A stretch of DNA of 64,000 nucleotides from Bradyrhizobium ontarionense (GCF_021088345.1 NZ_CP088156.1:310001-374000); one strand, 5' to 3'; counted from the stretch's first letter, positions 27,843 to 37,467 are shown. Numbers and translations: made by a program. Notes: generated from the letters alone by a model not told the origin.

Positions 27843-27854
27843 TGTGTAAACACA
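27843..27854. promoter_or_regulatory. Candidate MarR operator
   Basis: The perfect inverted repeat TGTGT-AA-ACACA lies in the spacer between the divergent efflux operon and the MarR gene, 63 bases before the MarR start. MarR dimers bind such short dyads, often repressing both directions. An A+T-rich stretch (GATATAGTATG) just to its left could be a -10 element for either promoter. Function is inferred from symmetry and position. Confidence 0.45.
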
Positions 27855-27916
27855 CGAGGGCGTGGACAAACCTAAACAATTCGCAAGCTTCGAGGGACGC
27901 CAAGGGAGTCACGGCC

Positions 27917-28378
27917 ATGTCGCTGGACGAGAGACGCCAGCTCGTTGCGCAGCTTGTCGAAAGCTCGCGCATTCTGCGCAACTATATTGATCATCGTGCC
28001 AAGCAGCGCGGCACGACGCGCGCGCAATGGGTGGTGTTGTTTCGGCTGCGCGCGCAGGAGGGGTTGTCACAGGTCGATCTCGCGGACGTGTTGGAACTGC
28101 AGCCGATTTCGCTGGTGCGCCTGCTCGACAGGCTGGTGGAGCAGGGGCTGGTGGAGCGTCGGCACGATCCGAAGGATCGCCGCGCGAATCGGCTCCATCT
28201 CACCGCGGCCGGCCGAAAGCTCGTCGACGACCTCGATGGTCTGCGCGATGCGATCGCTGCGGACGTCCTGCACGACATTCCGGACGATGCGGTGGCGACC
28301 AGCCTGGCCACGCTGCGCGGCGTCAAGGAGCGGATCAAGGCGCTGTCCGAGACGGAGGCCGGCGTTGCCGCCAAGTAG
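27917..28378 (+). CDS. MarR-family transcriptional regulator
   Basis: This 153-residue winged-helix regulator has the recognition region GLSQVDLADVLELQPISLVR and the wing VEQGLVERRHDPKDRRANRL with the conserved D-x-R-D/N-x-R element, flanked by dimerisation helices. The ATG at 27917 is the first with a plausible ribosome-binding site (AAGGGAG). It is divergent from the RND pump genes, the usual position for a local repressor that releases DNA when a pump substrate binds. Confidence 0.93.
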   Translation: MSLDERRQLVAQLVESSRILRNYIDHRAKQRGTTRAQWVVLFRLRAQEGLSQVDLADVLELQPISLVRLLDRLVEQGLVERRHDPKDRRANRLHLTAAGRKLVDDLDGLRDAIAADVLHDIPDDAVATSLATLRGVKERIKALSETEAGVAAK

Positions 28379-28820
28379 CCGAGCAACGATCGCGGGACGA
28401 GAAAGTCCGATCTTGAGTTGTGTCGTCTCGTAATAACATCTTGAGTGCGAAGTTTTGCCGGGAAGCTTGTTCTCCCATCGGCGATCGCGCGCGGGGAGCA
28501 TTCCCCGCAGCGTGCCCGAACAAGGATGCCACAACGGTGCCGGTGCTGGTGTCAGTACGGCTCGCTGGGGCTCGAACCAGCCGAATGCTTCGTTGCACGC
28601 TGCGCATCCGGTGCCGCGCACGGCACTCTGCCTGGTCGTCCTGCCCGCGATCCGACCTATTGTCGCCTTCTTGTCGCGTCCGATGAGAGCTGATTAGAAG
28701 CGGATGGATCCGGTGGCGCGATGCTGCCGCCGGACGACTGCCGATTTCAACCGGCCGGGGCCCGTCGTCCGCACACGCGAGGGCCGGGCATGTGATGACA
28801 ACGAGGATTTGGAGCCGAAG
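28379..28820. other. Intergenic stretch without recognised gene
   Basis: Both strands were read between the MarR gene and the 86-residue protein. All frames here are short and Arg/Ser-rich, like antisense shadows, and none has a family pattern. The string GGGGCTCGAACCAGCC near 28565 superficially resembles a tRNA T-arm but no acceptor or anticodon stem can be built around it. Confidence 0.4.
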
Positions 28821-29081
28821 ATGGAAGAGTTGAACGGAAAGATGCTCGCGTGCCAGATCCTGGTGACCGGCCTGATCGCGCGCGTTGCCAACGAGCAGCG
28901 CGATCCGTTGCGATTCCTCACCGATTTCCGGGACGAGATCAGGGCCGTCGTCAAGGGCGTGCGAATCGCGGGCGTCGACGATGCGGATCGCGTGCGTCAA
29001 ATCGCGGTGCAGACCGTCGACGAGCTGTTCTCATTGATGAAGCCGCCGAGCAGCGACGAGCAGATCGGCTCGTCGAACTGA
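28821..29081 (+). CDS. Small conserved-looking hypothetical protein
   Basis: From ATG 28821 (preceded by GGAG eight bases upstream) the product is 86 residues, mostly helical and acidic at its C-terminus, with no signal or membrane helix. The patterned helix LACQILVTGLIARVANEQRD followed by FLTDFRDEIRAVVKGVR looks like genuine coding sequence. I do not recognise a family. The frame is open to 28704 upstream, but that part is Arg-rich and unlike the rest. It has no obvious functional link to MarR upstream or to the iron operon downstream. Confidence 0.55.
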   Translation: MEELNGKMLACQILVTGLIARVANEQRDPLRFLTDFRDEIRAVVKGVRIAGVDDADRVRQIAVQTVDELFSLMKPPSSDEQIGSSN

Positions 29082-29136
29082 ACCGCGCACGAGCTGCGAT
29101 CGACGATTCTCGGACAGCGCGGGTCAAATTGCGCTG

Positions 29137-29153
29137 TTTAGAATGATTTCAAG
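29137..29153. promoter_or_regulatory. ICE/Irr-box-like iron control element (distal)
   Basis: TTTAGAATGATTTCAAG keeps the left arm and several right-arm positions of the Bradyrhizobium iron control element (TTTAGAA-N3-TTCTAAA), the binding site of the haem-responsive regulator Irr. It lies 182 bases before the TonB-receptor start, upstream of a second copy. Confidence 0.45.
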
Positions 29154-29178
29154 TTCCGCGCGTTGTTAGTTGAGTGTG

Positions 29179-29195
29179 TTTAGAATTGTTTTGAT
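29179..29195. promoter_or_regulatory. ICE/Irr-box-like iron control element (proximal)
   Basis: TTTAGAATTGTTTTGAT starts 42 bases after the first copy, four helical turns of DNA, so two Irr molecules could bind on the same face. The left arm TTTAGAA is exact and the right arm is degenerate. Together with the iron-uptake operon downstream it suggests iron or haem control by Irr. Confidence 0.45.
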
Positions 29196-29334
29196 CTGGA
29201 ACTATTCAAGGCCAAATTGGGGCTCCTCAAATTGACCCCCTGAAACGCCCTCGATACCAACGATGCATGTTTGCAGCGCGAATGATCCGCGTTCGCGACG
29301 TTGGAATGAAAAATCTGGGGCGCGTGAAAACAAA

Positions 29335-31764
29335 ATGGGACAGGTGAGAGCACCGCGTTCGCTGCGAGCGGTGGCAGCGATGAGCTTCGCGGACGGACGA
29401 CAAGCAGACGGAAGGGCGGAGGGGCCTTCCCTCGGCAGAGCGTCGGCGGTGGCGGGATTGATGGCCGCGGCGACGATGTCGGCAGCTGAAGCACAGCCGG
29501 CGTCCGATTTGCCGCCCGTCAACGTCGATGCGCCGATCGCGCGCGCCAGGCCTGCGGCCTCCAAGCCGACCGCCGAGCAGGTTCGCGCCCGCAATGCCCT
29601 GCGTCGCGCGGCCCGTCAGCAGGCCGCACAGCAGGCTGCAGTCCCGTTTCCGAACGCGGGCGGCCTGGCCGCTCCCGACGCCAATCCCTATGCGGATGCG
29701 GCGGCGCCCTACAAGATCGACCGCGTGGCGTCGGGCAAGTTCACCGAGCCGCTGCTCAACACGGCCAAGACGATCACCGTCCTCAGCAAGGAGGTGCTCG
29801 AGGACAAGAATGCGACCTCGCTCAGGGAAGTCGGCCGCTCGACCGCGGGCGTGACGCTCGGCTCGGGCGAGGGCGGCAACGCGTTCGGCGACCGCTTCTT
29901 CATCCGCGGCTTCGATGCGCGCAACGACGTGTTCATCGACGGCATCCGCGATCCCGCCGTCTCGATCCGCGAGAACTTCTTCACCGAGCAGATCGAGATC
30001 CTGCGCGGACCGGCATCGGCCTATGCCGGGCGCGGCACCGCCGGCGGCGCCATCAACATCGTCACCAAGCAGGCCGGCGACCGCAACTTCTACAACGCCG
30101 AGTCGACGTTCGGCACCGACCAGACCAAGCGCGTGACGCTCGATGTCAACCAGGTGATCTCGCCGACCTTCTCGGTGCGCACCGGCGGGCTGTTCCAGGA
30201 CGCCAATGTCGCGGGCCGCGACTACGTCACCGACAATCGCTGGGGCGGCTTCATCTCCACCAAATGGACCCCGACCGACACCATCAAGGTCACTACCAAC
30301 TACGTCCACACCGATTCCAGCGGCCGGCCGGATTTCGGCGTGCCCTACTACAAGCAGGGCAACGTGCCGGTCACGGAAGCGGGCATCTCGCGCAACACCT
30401 GGTATGGCTTCCTCAACCGCGACTTCCAGACGGCGCGGCAGGATTTCGGCACGCTGACCGGCGAGTTCAAGCTGACCGACAGCGTGACCCTGACCAGCCG
30501 CACCCGCATGGAGCATTCGGACCTGATCTATATCGGCACCTTGCCGCAGAGTCCGGTGACGACGAGCTCCAATCCGCAATTGTGGACGTTCACGGCGAGC
30601 CCGCAGAGCCGCAACCAGTGGGTCGACGTCGTCGCCAACCAGCAGGACGTCAACATCAAGTTCGACACCGGCTCGGTGAAGCACACCGCCGTGGTCGGCA
30701 CCGAGGTCTCCAACGAGAAGGTCTACATCAACCGCTACACCGGGTTGTCGTCGGAATTCTTCGGCGGAGGTGCGTTCAGCGGCACCGGTGCGCTGGCGGG
30801 CCAGTCGATTGCCGCGCCGGCCTATACCGGCATCCCGTTCAGCACATTGCCTTCGCTGGGACCGACGCCAACGCGCTATGACGTCGACACCCGCTCGCTC
30901 TACGTCACCGACACCGCCAACTGGCAGGATACGGTGATCCTGAATGGTGGCGTCCGCTACGACAACTACAACATGTGGGCTTCGACCACCGCGGCCAATG
31001 CCACCAAGCTGAACTCGGACTTCATCAACTACAACGGCAGCGTCGTCTACAAGCCGCTGCCGATCGGCAGCATCTACGCGGCCTATGCGACCTCGACCAA
31101 CCCGTTCGGCTCGGAGCTCGACGGCACCGGTACCGATTATGGCGCGCCGATCCCGGGCGGCACGATCCTCGGGCCCGAGCGCAACAAGGGCGCCGAGCTC
31201 GGCACCAAATGGGAGCTGTTCAACCGCCATTTGCTGGTCAGCGGCGCCTTGTTCCAGACCACCAAGGAGAATGCGCGCGAGACCATCAATGGCGTTCTCA
31301 CCTCGGGCGCAGCCTACCGCATCCAGGGCATCGACCTCGAGGCGAGCGGCAATCTCACGGACCGCTGGAGCATCTTCGGCGGCCTGGTGCTGATGCAGTC
31401 CAAGGTCACGCAGAGCGGCGTCGCCTCCAACATCGGCCTGCAGCTCGCCAACGTCGCGCATCAATCGTTCAGTCTGCTGTCGAAGTACAAGTTCGATGAC
31501 GGCTGGGAGCTCGGCGGCCAGGCGGTGTTCAGGTCGAAGGTATATGGCGGCACGTTCGGCGCCAACACCGGCACCTTGATCCCGAGCTATTGGCGGTTCG
31601 ACGCGTTCGTCGAGAAGAAGATCGACGCGCATTGGACCATGAAGCTCTATGCGCAGAACCTGACCAACAAGCTCTATTACGACACGCTGTACCGGAGCGC
31701 GGCGCCATTCGTGGCCGTCGCCCCGGGGCGCGCCTTCTACGTCGTGACAACCGCGAAGTTCTGA
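29335..31764 (+). CDS. TonB-dependent siderophore receptor (catecholate/Fiu type)
   Basis: This outer-membrane receptor is 809 residues from ATG 29335. After a long Ala/Arg-rich leader comes a plug domain ([55 protein letters not shown] and [11 protein letters not shown]), then a 22-strand barrel ending in [15 protein letters not shown] with the terminal aromatic residue needed for assembly. The plug and barrel resemble Fiu/CirA-like catecholate receptors, and PiuC next door supports this. A basic N-terminal extension ([17 protein letters not shown]) before the plug is unusual; no clear TonB box was found. Confidence 0.93.
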   Translation: MGQVRAPRSLRAVAAMSFADGRQADGRAEGPSLGRASAVAGLMAAATMSAAEAQPASDLPPVNVDAPIARARPAASKPTAEQVRARNALRRAARQQAAQQAAVPFPNAGGLAAPDANPYADAAAPYKIDRVASGKFTEPLLNTAKTITVLSKEVLEDKNATSLREVGRSTAGVTLGSGEGGNAFGDRFFIRGFDARNDVFIDGIRDPAVSIRENFFTEQIEILRGPASAYAGRGTAGGAINIVTKQAGDRNFYNAESTFGTDQTKRVTLDVNQVISPTFSVRTGGLFQDANVAGRDYVTDNRWGGFISTKWTPTDTIKVTTNYVHTDSSGRPDFGVPYYKQGNVPVTEAGISRNTWYGFLNRDFQTARQDFGTLTGEFKLTDSVTLTSRTRMEHSDLIYIGTLPQSPVTTSSNPQLWTFTASPQSRNQWVDVVANQQDVNIKFDTGSVKHTAVVGTEVSNEKVYINRYTGLSSEFFGGGAFSGTGALAGQSIAAPAYTGIPFSTLPSLGPTPTRYDVDTRSLYVTDTANWQDTVILNGGVRYDNYNMWASTTAANATKLNSDFINYNGSVVYKPLPIGSIYAAYATSTNPFGSELDGTGTDYGAPIPGGTILGPERNKGAELGTKWELFNRHLLVSGALFQTTKENARETINGVLTSGAAYRIQGIDLEASGNLTDRWSIFGGLVLMQSKVTQSGVASNIGLQLANVAHQSFSLLSKYKFDDGWELGGQAVFRSKVYGGTFGANTGTLIPSYWRFDAFVEKKIDAHWTMKLYAQNLTNKLYYDTLYRSAAPFVAVAPGRAFYVVTTAKF

Positions 31765-31766
31765 TC

Positions 31767-32456
31767 ATGCTGATCTGCATCCCCGACGTGCTGTCGAAGG
31801 ACGAGGTGGCCGAGTTCCGCCGCATCATGGATGCGGCGGAATGGGAGGACGGCCGCTCGACGGCCGGGGCGCAGTCGGCCATGGTCAAGCGCAACGAGCA
31901 GTTGCCGCCCGACGGCGAGGTGGCGCGGACGTTGGGCCAGCGCATCATCACGGCGCTGACGAAACATCCGCGCTTCCTCTCGGCGGCGATCCCGCTGCAG
32001 ATCTTTCCGCCGTTGTTCAACCGCTATACGGCGTCTCGCGGCGACCATTTCGGCATCCATGTCGACAATGCCGTGCGCGGCGATCCGCTTACCGGCCTGC
32101 GCATCCGCACCGATCTGTCGATAACGCTGTTCCTGGCCGAGCCGGACACCTATGACGGTGGCGAACTCGTGATCGAGGACACCTACGGCTCGCACGAAGT
32201 CAAGTTGCCGGCTGGGCACGCGGTGCTGTATCCGTCATCGAGCCTTCACATGGTGACGCCGGTGACGCGCGGCGCCCGCGTCGCCTCTTTTTTCTGGATG
32301 CAGAGCATGGTACGGGAGTCCCACGTCCGGAGCATGATCTTCGATCTGGATACGGCGATCCAGAGTTTGACCGAACGCCTCGGGAGGGACGATCCCGATG
32401 CCGTCAAGCTCACCGGCATCTATCACAATCTGATCCGCCACTGGGCCGAGATATGA
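31767..32456 (+). CDS. PiuC/YbiX-type Fe(II)/2-oxoglutarate hydroxylase
   Basis: This 229-residue dioxygenase has the double-stranded beta-helix iron site in [10 protein letters not shown] (H-x-D) and the distal histidine in [12 protein letters not shown], followed by the 2OG-binding arginine. YbiX/PiuC proteins are regularly encoded next to TonB receptors of the Fiu/PiuA group, and are thought to help handle catechol siderophores. It begins two bases after the receptor stop and overlaps exbB by four, so it is coupled to both. Confidence 0.95.
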   Translation: MLICIPDVLSKDEVAEFRRIMDAAEWEDGRSTAGAQSAMVKRNEQLPPDGEVARTLGQRIITALTKHPRFLSAAIPLQIFPPLFNRYTASRGDHFGIHVDNAVRGDPLTGLRIRTDLSITLFLAEPDTYDGGELVIEDTYGSHEVKLPAGHAVLYPSSSLHMVTPVTRGARVASFFWMQSMVRESHVRSMIFDLDTAIQSLTERLGRDDPDAVKLTGIYHNLIRHWAEI

Positions 32457-33388
32457 TGACATCGTTCCTCGTTAGGTTTGCAATCGTCCTGTCATTTCTG
32501 AGTGTTTCGGCCGGCTTGCCTGCACATGCGCAGCAGGTGACGGGGCAGGCGGCGGCGACCTCGATCGATCCGGTGGTCCCGACGCCGAGCGACGGCAACG
32601 TCGTGAACGGCAGTTCGGCAGGCGCTGCGGCGCCGTCGGCGGCGAATGCGCGGGGTGGAAAGGGGATTGCCACCGGTCTCGATGAGCTCTCGCCTCTGGG
32701 CATGTTCCTCAAGGCGGACATCGTCGTCAAGGCGGTCATGCTGGCGCTGGCGCTGGCCTCGGTGGCGAGCTGGACGATCCTGATCGCCAAGAGCCTCGAA
32801 TTCTCCGTCCTGCGTCGCAGGCTCGGCGGCGCGCTGCGCAAGCTTAGCGGTGCGAAGACGCTGGCCGAAGCGCAGCTTGCGCTCGGCAATGGCAGGAGCG
32901 TCGCGGCGGTGCTGCTTCAGGCGGCGATCGCCGAGACCAGGCTGTCGGCTGGGCTCGGCAGTGACGAAGGCATCAAGGAGCGCGCCGCGTCGAGCTTCAT
33001 CGAAATCGTGCGTGCCGAGGCGCGCCGCGTTCGGACCGGCATGGGCCTGCTCGCCACCGTCGGTGCGATCTCGCCCTTCGTCGGACTGTTCGGCACCGTC
33101 TGGGGCATCATGAACAGCTTCATCGGCATTTCCAAATCGCAGACCACGAACCTCGCGGTGGTCGCGCCGGGCATTGCCGAGGCGCTGCTGGCGACCGCGA
33201 TCGGGCTCGCCGCCGCGATCCCCGCGGTCATCATCTACAATCACTTCTCCCGTGTCACGAAGGGCTATCTCGAGCTGGTCAACCGCGCCTCGGGCGCGGC
33301 CGGGCGGCTGTTGTCGCGCGATCTCGATCGCGACTCCCGCGATCTCGATCGCAGCCAGATCGGCATTCACGTGCGGGCGGCGGAGTAG
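32453..33388 (+). CDS. exbB: TonB-system energiser ExbB
   Basis: This 311-residue inner-membrane protein has a cleavable-looking N-terminal signal ([20 protein letters not shown]), an Ala-rich periplasmic stretch and three MotA/TolQ/ExbB-type helices. The core shows [20 protein letters not shown] and [20 protein letters not shown], the conserved proton-channel helices with their threonines. The long N-terminal extension with signal is typical of rhizobial ExbB. With ExbD it uses proton flow to power TonB for the siderophore receptor upstream. Confidence 0.95.
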   Translation: MMTSFLVRFAIVLSFLSVSAGLPAHAQQVTGQAAATSIDPVVPTPSDGNVVNGSSAGAAAPSAANARGGKGIATGLDELSPLGMFLKADIVVKAVMLALALASVASWTILIAKSLEFSVLRRRLGGALRKLSGAKTLAEAQLALGNGRSVAAVLLQAAIAETRLSAGLGSDEGIKERAASSFIEIVRAEARRVRTGMGLLATVGAISPFVGLFGTVWGIMNSFIGISKSQTTNLAVVAPGIAEALLATAIGLAAAIPAVIIYNHFSRVTKGYLELVNRASGAAGRLLSRDLDRDSRDLDRSQIGIHVRAAE

Positions 33389-33394
33389 CAGGCG

Positions 33395-33862
33395 ATGGCC
33401 GTTTCGCTTTCCGAAGGCGATCTCGACGACGATTTCGACGAGACCCATGACATCAACGTGACGCCGTTCATCGACGTCATCCTGGTGCTGCTGATCATCT
33501 TCATGGTGGCGGCGCCGCTGTCGACCGTCGACCTGCCGATCGACCTGCCGTCGTCGAGCGCGACGCCGCAGAAGAAGCCGGACAAGCCGACCTATGTGTC
33601 GATCAAGCCGGATCTCGGGCTCGCGATCGGCGAAACGCTGGTCAAGCGCGTCGATCTCGTGCGCGAGCTCGATGCAATGCCCGATGTCCCCAAGGACCGG
33701 CCGATCTTCCTGCGCGCGGACAAGCTAGTGCCCTATGGCGAGCTGATGGGCGTGCTGGAGCTGTTGCGCGCCGGCGGTTACACCAAGATCAAGCTGGTGG
33801 CGCTGGAGGCGCCGCCCGTGGCGCCGTTACAGCCGGCGGCGCCTCAGCCTGCACAGCCATGA
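33395..33862 (+). CDS. exbD: TonB-system energiser ExbD
   Basis: This 155-residue protein has one N-terminal helix carrying the essential aspartate in INVTPFIDVILVLLIIFMVA, and a periplasmic ExbD/TolR domain (VDLPIDLPSSSA…, IFLRADKLVPYGELMGVLEL). A Pro/Ala tail ends the protein. It starts six bases after exbB. The aspartate carries protons for the ExbB-ExbD motor. Confidence 0.96.
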   Translation: MAVSLSEGDLDDDFDETHDINVTPFIDVILVLLIIFMVAAPLSTVDLPIDLPSSSATPQKKPDKPTYVSIKPDLGLAIGETLVKRVDLVRELDAMPDVPKDRPIFLRADKLVPYGELMGVLELLRAGGYTKIKLVALEAPPVAPLQPAAPQPAQP

Positions 33863-33866
33863 GACC

Positions 33867-34670
33867 GTGAGCCGCTTGCCGATGAGTGATCTCGACACCG
33901 GACACAGCTCCTCCCGCCGCATGTGGTTCTTCGCCGCGATCGGGGCGCTCATGCTGCACGTCGGCGGTGCGGCGCTGGCCCTGACGCATCTCAGGGAGGA
34001 GGAGGACATCGGCGGCCTGGGCGCGGCCGGCGCAGAGGTCATCGACATCGATCTCGCCTCGCCGAAGGTCGAGAACGACGATGTGCCGGTCGGGCAGGAC
34101 TCGGAGGCGCAGAACGCCAGTCAGTTTATGCCGGAGCAGGTCAAGGAGGCTGAGCAGACCGCCGCCATCAAGGCCACTCCGACGACGGCCGAGGAGGCCG
34201 ATCAGCAGGTCACGACCAGCGAGATCGTGAAGCCCGTCGAGGAAGAACAGAAGGTCGCAATCAAGACCGAGGCGCAGGACTACAACGAGGCTTCGCAGGA
34301 CAGCGCGCGGAAGGCGCTCGACGACAAGGCGCCGGAGGCCGAGAAGACGAAGGCGCCGAATGTCGGCATCGGCAAGGACCGCGAGAAGCTCACGGCCAAT
34401 TGGGGCCGCAAGATCAGCGCCTATGTCTATCTACACAAGAAATACCCGCCCGGTCAGGACAAGGACGTGACGGTCAAGCTGAGCGTCGTGCTCAATCGCC
34501 TTGGACGAATTGTTGCATTGAGCGTCAAGGAATCGTCCGGCATTTCAGTTTTTGACGAAGCGGCCCTTGCGATGGTGCGCCGTTCCGATCCCGTGCCAAA
34601 GCCGCCGGCCGGCCTGACCGACGAGGAATTCCCGTTCACGTTGCCGGTCAACTTCAAGCCGCCGAAATGA
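33867..34670 (+). CDS. tonB: TonB energy transducer
   Basis: This 267-residue protein (GTG 33867; ATG 33882 is an alternative) has an N-terminal anchor (MWFFAAIGALMLHVGGAALA) with the conserved Ser/His type helix, a long Glu/Lys/Ala/Pro spacer from about residue 60 to 175, and a C-terminal domain with YPPGQDKDVTVKLSVVLNRL and the SSGISVFDEAALAMVRRSDP signature. It reaches across the periplasm to open the receptor encoded upstream. Last gene of the iron operon; the next gene converges from the other strand. Confidence 0.94.
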   Translation: MSRLPMSDLDTGHSSSRRMWFFAAIGALMLHVGGAALALTHLREEEDIGGLGAAGAEVIDIDLASPKVENDDVPVGQDSEAQNASQFMPEQVKEAEQTAAIKATPTTAEEADQQVTTSEIVKPVEEEQKVAIKTEAQDYNEASQDSARKALDDKAPEAEKTKAPNVGIGKDREKLTANWGRKISAYVYLHKKYPPGQDKDVTVKLSVVLNRLGRIVALSVKESSGISVFDEAALAMVRRSDPVPKPPAGLTDEEFPFTLPVNFKPPK

Positions 34671-34686
34671 GCGGATCGGCCGGCGC

Positions 34687-35109
34687 TTACTGAAGATACA
34701 GCCTGACTCCGACATAGACCACGGCGAGGCCGGCGAAGATCAGCGCGACCGGAAGCCGCGGCCGGGTCGAGGGCCTGCTCTGTGCCGCCTTGGGCTTGGG
34801 CGGCAGCTTGCGAAAGGCGGTGACGTTGTCGGTCACGGGCTCGGCTGCGACCGGCTTGACCTCGGGGGGCGCGCCGCCGCCGCCCATCTCGGCATAATAG
34901 GCCTTGTACATCTCGCGGATGGTGGCCTCGGTCGCCTCGTCCTCCGACACGTCGTTGAGACGGGTCTTGTAGCTCGCCAGGAACTCCTGCGCCGGTGGCG
35001 GCAGGCCGGACGCGCCGTTCAGCTTGGCGATCATCTTCCATGTCGCGAAATCGGCGCGAGCCCGCGTGTCGGCGCGGCGTGCAATCATCATGTCAGCGGC
35101 TTTTACCAA
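34687..35109 (-). CDS. C-terminally anchored hypothetical protein
   Basis: The product is 140 residues or slightly fewer, with possible starts at residues 1, 7 and 8. The N-terminal half is helical and charged (TRLNDVSEDEATEATIREMY), the middle is rich in Pro and Lys, and the final 18 residues form a membrane helix (ALIFAGLAVVYVGVRLYLQ). This layout suggests a tail-anchored inner-membrane protein with a cytoplasmic head. I do not recognise the family. It ends close to tonB tail-to-tail and lies downstream of the M50 peptidase gene on the same strand. Confidence 0.6.
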   Translation of the reverse strand: MVKAADMMIARRADTRARADFATWKMIAKLNGASGLPPPAQEFLASYKTRLNDVSEDEATEATIREMYKAYYAEMGGGGAPPEVKPVAAEPVTDNVTAFRKLPPKPKAAQSRPSTRPRLPVALIFAGLAVVYVGVRLYLQ

Positions 35110-35148
35110 GAGTGCCTCGGAGCTCGTTCACCATCCCTGGCGTCAAAT

Positions 35149-35829
35149 TTAGGCGTTGCCCGTCAATAGCAGAAGCAGCTGCTTCAGTGAATCAGTCGTG
35201 GCGCGGAGCAGCCCTGACACAAGATCAAGATTGAGACCGAACTGGGAACCCGCCAGCGGCAGAATGATCAAAAATCCGATCAGAATCAGCATGCCATAGG
35301 GCTCCAGCCGGGCCAGGGGGCGCGCGAGGATACCGGGCAGCAGGCCGACCGCCACCCGGCCGCCATCGAGCGGCGGTATCGGGAGCATGTTGAACACGGC
35401 GAGCAGGATGTTGAAGGAAAACGCGTTGAGCAGATTGCCGGCAACCCATCGGGCGGCGTCCGGCGGCACCAGGGGCAGGGCATGGAAGGCGAGCCCGGCG
35501 GCCAGCGCCAGCGCGATGTTGGTCGCGGGCCCGGCGAGCGCCACCATGACCATGCCGGCCCGTAGCGGCTGCAGGTTGCGGAAATTGACCGGCACCGGCT
35601 TGGCATAGCCGAACAGGAACGGCGAGCCGGACAGCAGCAGCATTCCGGGCAGCAGGATCGTGCCGAACGGATCGATGTGCTTGATCGGATTGAAGCTGAC
35701 GCGACCGAGCTTCATCGCCGTGTCGTCGCCGAAGCGCCAGGCGACGAAGGCGTGGGCGGCCTCATGGAAGGTGATGGCGATGATGACCGGCAGGATCCAG
35801 ATGGAGATGCCGTAGAGCGAGATGTTCAA
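35149..35829 (-). CDS. Site-2-protease-like M50 family membrane metallopeptidase
   Basis: This 226-residue rhomboid-sized membrane protein has the zinc motif HEAAH in IIAITFHEAAHAFVAWRFGD and the third ligand motif NMLPIPPLDGGRVAVGLLP (N-x-x-P-x-P-x-x-D-G). Between them lie several hydrophobic helices. It belongs to the short, PDZ-less site-2-protease group. Members cleave transmembrane substrates, but no substrate or anti-sigma factor gene is next to it. Confidence 0.93.
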   Translation of the reverse strand: MNISLYGISIWILPVIIAITFHEAAHAFVAWRFGDDTAMKLGRVSFNPIKHIDPFGTILLPGMLLLSGSPFLFGYAKPVPVNFRNLQPLRAGMVMVALAGPATNIALALAAGLAFHALPLVPPDAARWVAGNLLNAFSFNILLAVFNMLPIPPLDGGRVAVGLLPGILARPLARLEPYGMLILIGFLIILPLAGSQFGLNLDLVSGLLRATTDSLKQLLLLLTGNA

Positions 35830-35885
35830 GGATTAAGGTTCCGGACGCGTTCGACCACCTACATAGGCACGACGGTTCCCCGATG

Positions 35886-36275
35886 CTACGCCGGATTTTC
35901 CGGAAATTGCGGCAGGCCGTCGTTGAGCTGGACCCAGTCCATCTTTTCCGACACCCAGATGTGCTCGGTCGGTGCAAATGCGTTGCAGTCGTCGAAGCAG
36001 GCCAGCGCCACGCCGACCACGGGACGGGTCTTGCGCCAGGAGAACAGCCGTGTGCCGCAGCGCGGACAGAACATCCGGTCGAGCGCATCGGAGGAGGGGA
36101 AGCGCGCGGTCTCGCCCTGGATGGTGAGCGCGTCATGCGCAAACAGCGCGCGTGCGAAGAAAGGTGCGGCCGTCGCCCGCTGGCAGTTGCGGCAATGGCA
36201 GATCCGCACATTGATCGGCTCGCCCTCGCATTGAAAGCGCACCGCGCCGCAGAAACAGCCGCCGTGGTGGGTCAT
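35886..36275 (-). CDS. GFA-family (Mss4-fold) zinc protein
   Basis: This 129-residue protein has the glutathione-dependent formaldehyde-activating fold, with zinc cysteines in GGCFCGAVRF, ICHCRNCQRATAA and FCPRCGTRLF. The family includes Gfa, but most members have no proven activity; formaldehyde activation is not shown by the sequence. A second family member lies at 60361-60786. Neighbours give no functional hint. Confidence 0.92.
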   Translation of the reverse strand: MTHHGGCFCGAVRFQCEGEPINVRICHCRNCQRATAAPFFARALFAHDALTIQGETARFPSSDALDRMFCPRCGTRLFSWRKTRPVVGVALACFDDCNAFAPTEHIWVSEKMDWVQLNDGLPQFPENPA

Positions 36276-36392
36276 GATGTGGACTTCCTGAAGGGAGGGG
36301 ATCGGGTGCCCAGCGCAGCCGCAGTCGAAGCTGTACGGAGAGAGTTCGCCGACAGGATGCTTCCTAAACCCGTGATGTCGCCACGAAACACG

Positions 36393-36496
36393 CTGTCATC
36401 ACCCGCGAAGGCGGGTGATCCAGTACGCTGCGGCCTCTCGGTCCAGCACCGCCGCCGGCGATTACTGGATCGCCCGGTCAAGCCGGGCGATGACAG
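36393..36496. repeat. Dispersed palindromic intergenic repeat
   Basis: The unit starts CTGTCATCACCCGCGAAGGC and ends with the near-complement AAGCCGGGCGATGACAG. The inner arms …GGGTGATCCAGTA and TACTGGATCGCCC also pair, so the whole unit folds into a long hairpin. Of a kind scattered between genes in Bradyrhizobium genomes. Confidence 0.65.
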
Positions 36497-36527
36497 ATTG
36501 CCCTCAACGATCATGCTCATATCGAGA

Positions 36528-37274
36528 CTAATAAGTCGCGCGTCCGCCCGAAATATCGAACACCGCGCCGGTCGAGAACGAACACTCTTCTGAAGCGAGC
36601 CACGATACCAGCGCCGCGAGCTCCTCGACCAGCACGAAGCGGCCCTTCGGGATCTTCGACAGCATGAAGTCGATATGGGTCTGCGTCAGCTGGTCGAAGA
36701 TGGCGGTTTTCGCCGCGGCCGGCGTCACCGCGTTGACGGTGATGTCGTGCTGCGCGAGCTCCTTGCCGAGCGACTTGGTCAGCGCGATCAGGCCTGCCTT
36801 GGAGGCCGAGTAATGCGCCGCGTTCGGATTGCCTTCCTTGCCGGCGATGGAGGCGACGTTGACGATGCGGCCATAGGCCTGCTTCAGCATGACCGGCACG
36901 ATTGCTTTCGCGCAGATGAAGGGGCCGTCGAGATTGATGCGCAGCACCTTGCGCCATTCCTCGAGATCGGTCTCCCACACTGTCTTGTTGATGCCGGCGA
37001 TGCCGGCATTGTTGACCAGGATGTCGATGGTGCCGAAGGCGGCCAGCGTCGCGTCGCGCGCGCCCTCGACGGCCACGGTGTCGGTGACGTCGACCTTCAG
37101 CGCCAGCACCTCCGGGCCGATCTCCTTCGCCGTCTTTTCGGCCAGCGCAATGTCGTGGTCCCAGATCGCGACCTTCGCTCCCGATGCCTTGAAGCGCTCG
37201 GTGATGGCGCGGCCGAAGCCTTGCGCGCCGCCGGTGACGACGGCGCAGCGGTGGGTGAGGTCGATGTGGTTCAT
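36528..37274 (-). CDS. Short-chain dehydrogenase/reductase (SDR), sugar-type
   Basis: This 248-residue classical SDR has the cofactor motif VVTGGAQGFGRAITERF, aspartate DHD for NAD preference, NNAGIAG, the catalytic serine in VNVASIAGKEG, and YSASKAG (Tyr and Lys). It ends with FDISGGRATY. It lies downstream of a second SDR and an IlvD/Edd dehydratase on the same strand, next to a sugar importer, so it probably oxidises an aldose or sugar-acid intermediate rather than acting in fatty-acid synthesis. Confidence 0.92.
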   Translation of the reverse strand: MNHIDLTHRCAVVTGGAQGFGRAITERFKASGAKVAIWDHDIALAEKTAKEIGPEVLALKVDVTDTVAVEGARDATLAAFGTIDILVNNAGIAGINKTVWETDLEEWRKVLRINLDGPFICAKAIVPVMLKQAYGRIVNVASIAGKEGNPNAAHYSASKAGLIALTKSLGKELAQHDITVNAVTPAAAKTAIFDQLTQTHIDFMLSKIPKGRFVLVEELAALVSWLASEECSFSTGAVFDISGGRATY

Positions 37275-37325
37275 TGGTGTTTCCCCTCCTGAGAGCCCGG
37301 CTTCCTGCGGCGTGCTCGGTGCGCT

Positions 37326-37465
37326 CCCTCTCCCCGTTCTTCACGGGGAGAGGGCAGGGGTGAGGGGCAGACGCACGGGTGGTGCGCGTGGTGAGACCCG
37401 TACCCCTCACCCGGATTGCATCTTCGATGCAATCTTACCTCTCCCCGCAGGCGGGGAGAGGTAAG
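37326..37465. repeat. Intergenic repeat with CCCTCTCC/GGAGAGGG arms
   Basis: Two hairpins flank a spacer. CCCTCTCCCCGTTCTTCACG pairs with the following CGGGGAGAGGG, and the block ends in CTCTCCCCGCAGGCGGGGAG. GGGGTGAGGGGC in the left half pairs with CCCCTCACCC in the right half. The same architecture recurs at 46269-46413, so it is a dispersed family. It sits between the two SDR genes. Confidence 0.65.
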
Positions 37466-37467
37466 AG

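Noticed and set aside
28555..28600. tRNA-like T-arm string GGCTCGAACC
   Set aside because: No acceptor, D or anticodon stem could be paired around it.
29227..31632. 801-codon open frame on the minus strand opposite the TonB receptor
   Set aside because: It is the exact antisense of a well-recognised receptor, very rich in Arg/Asp/Val/Gly, with no family motif; a shadow caused by high third-position G+C.
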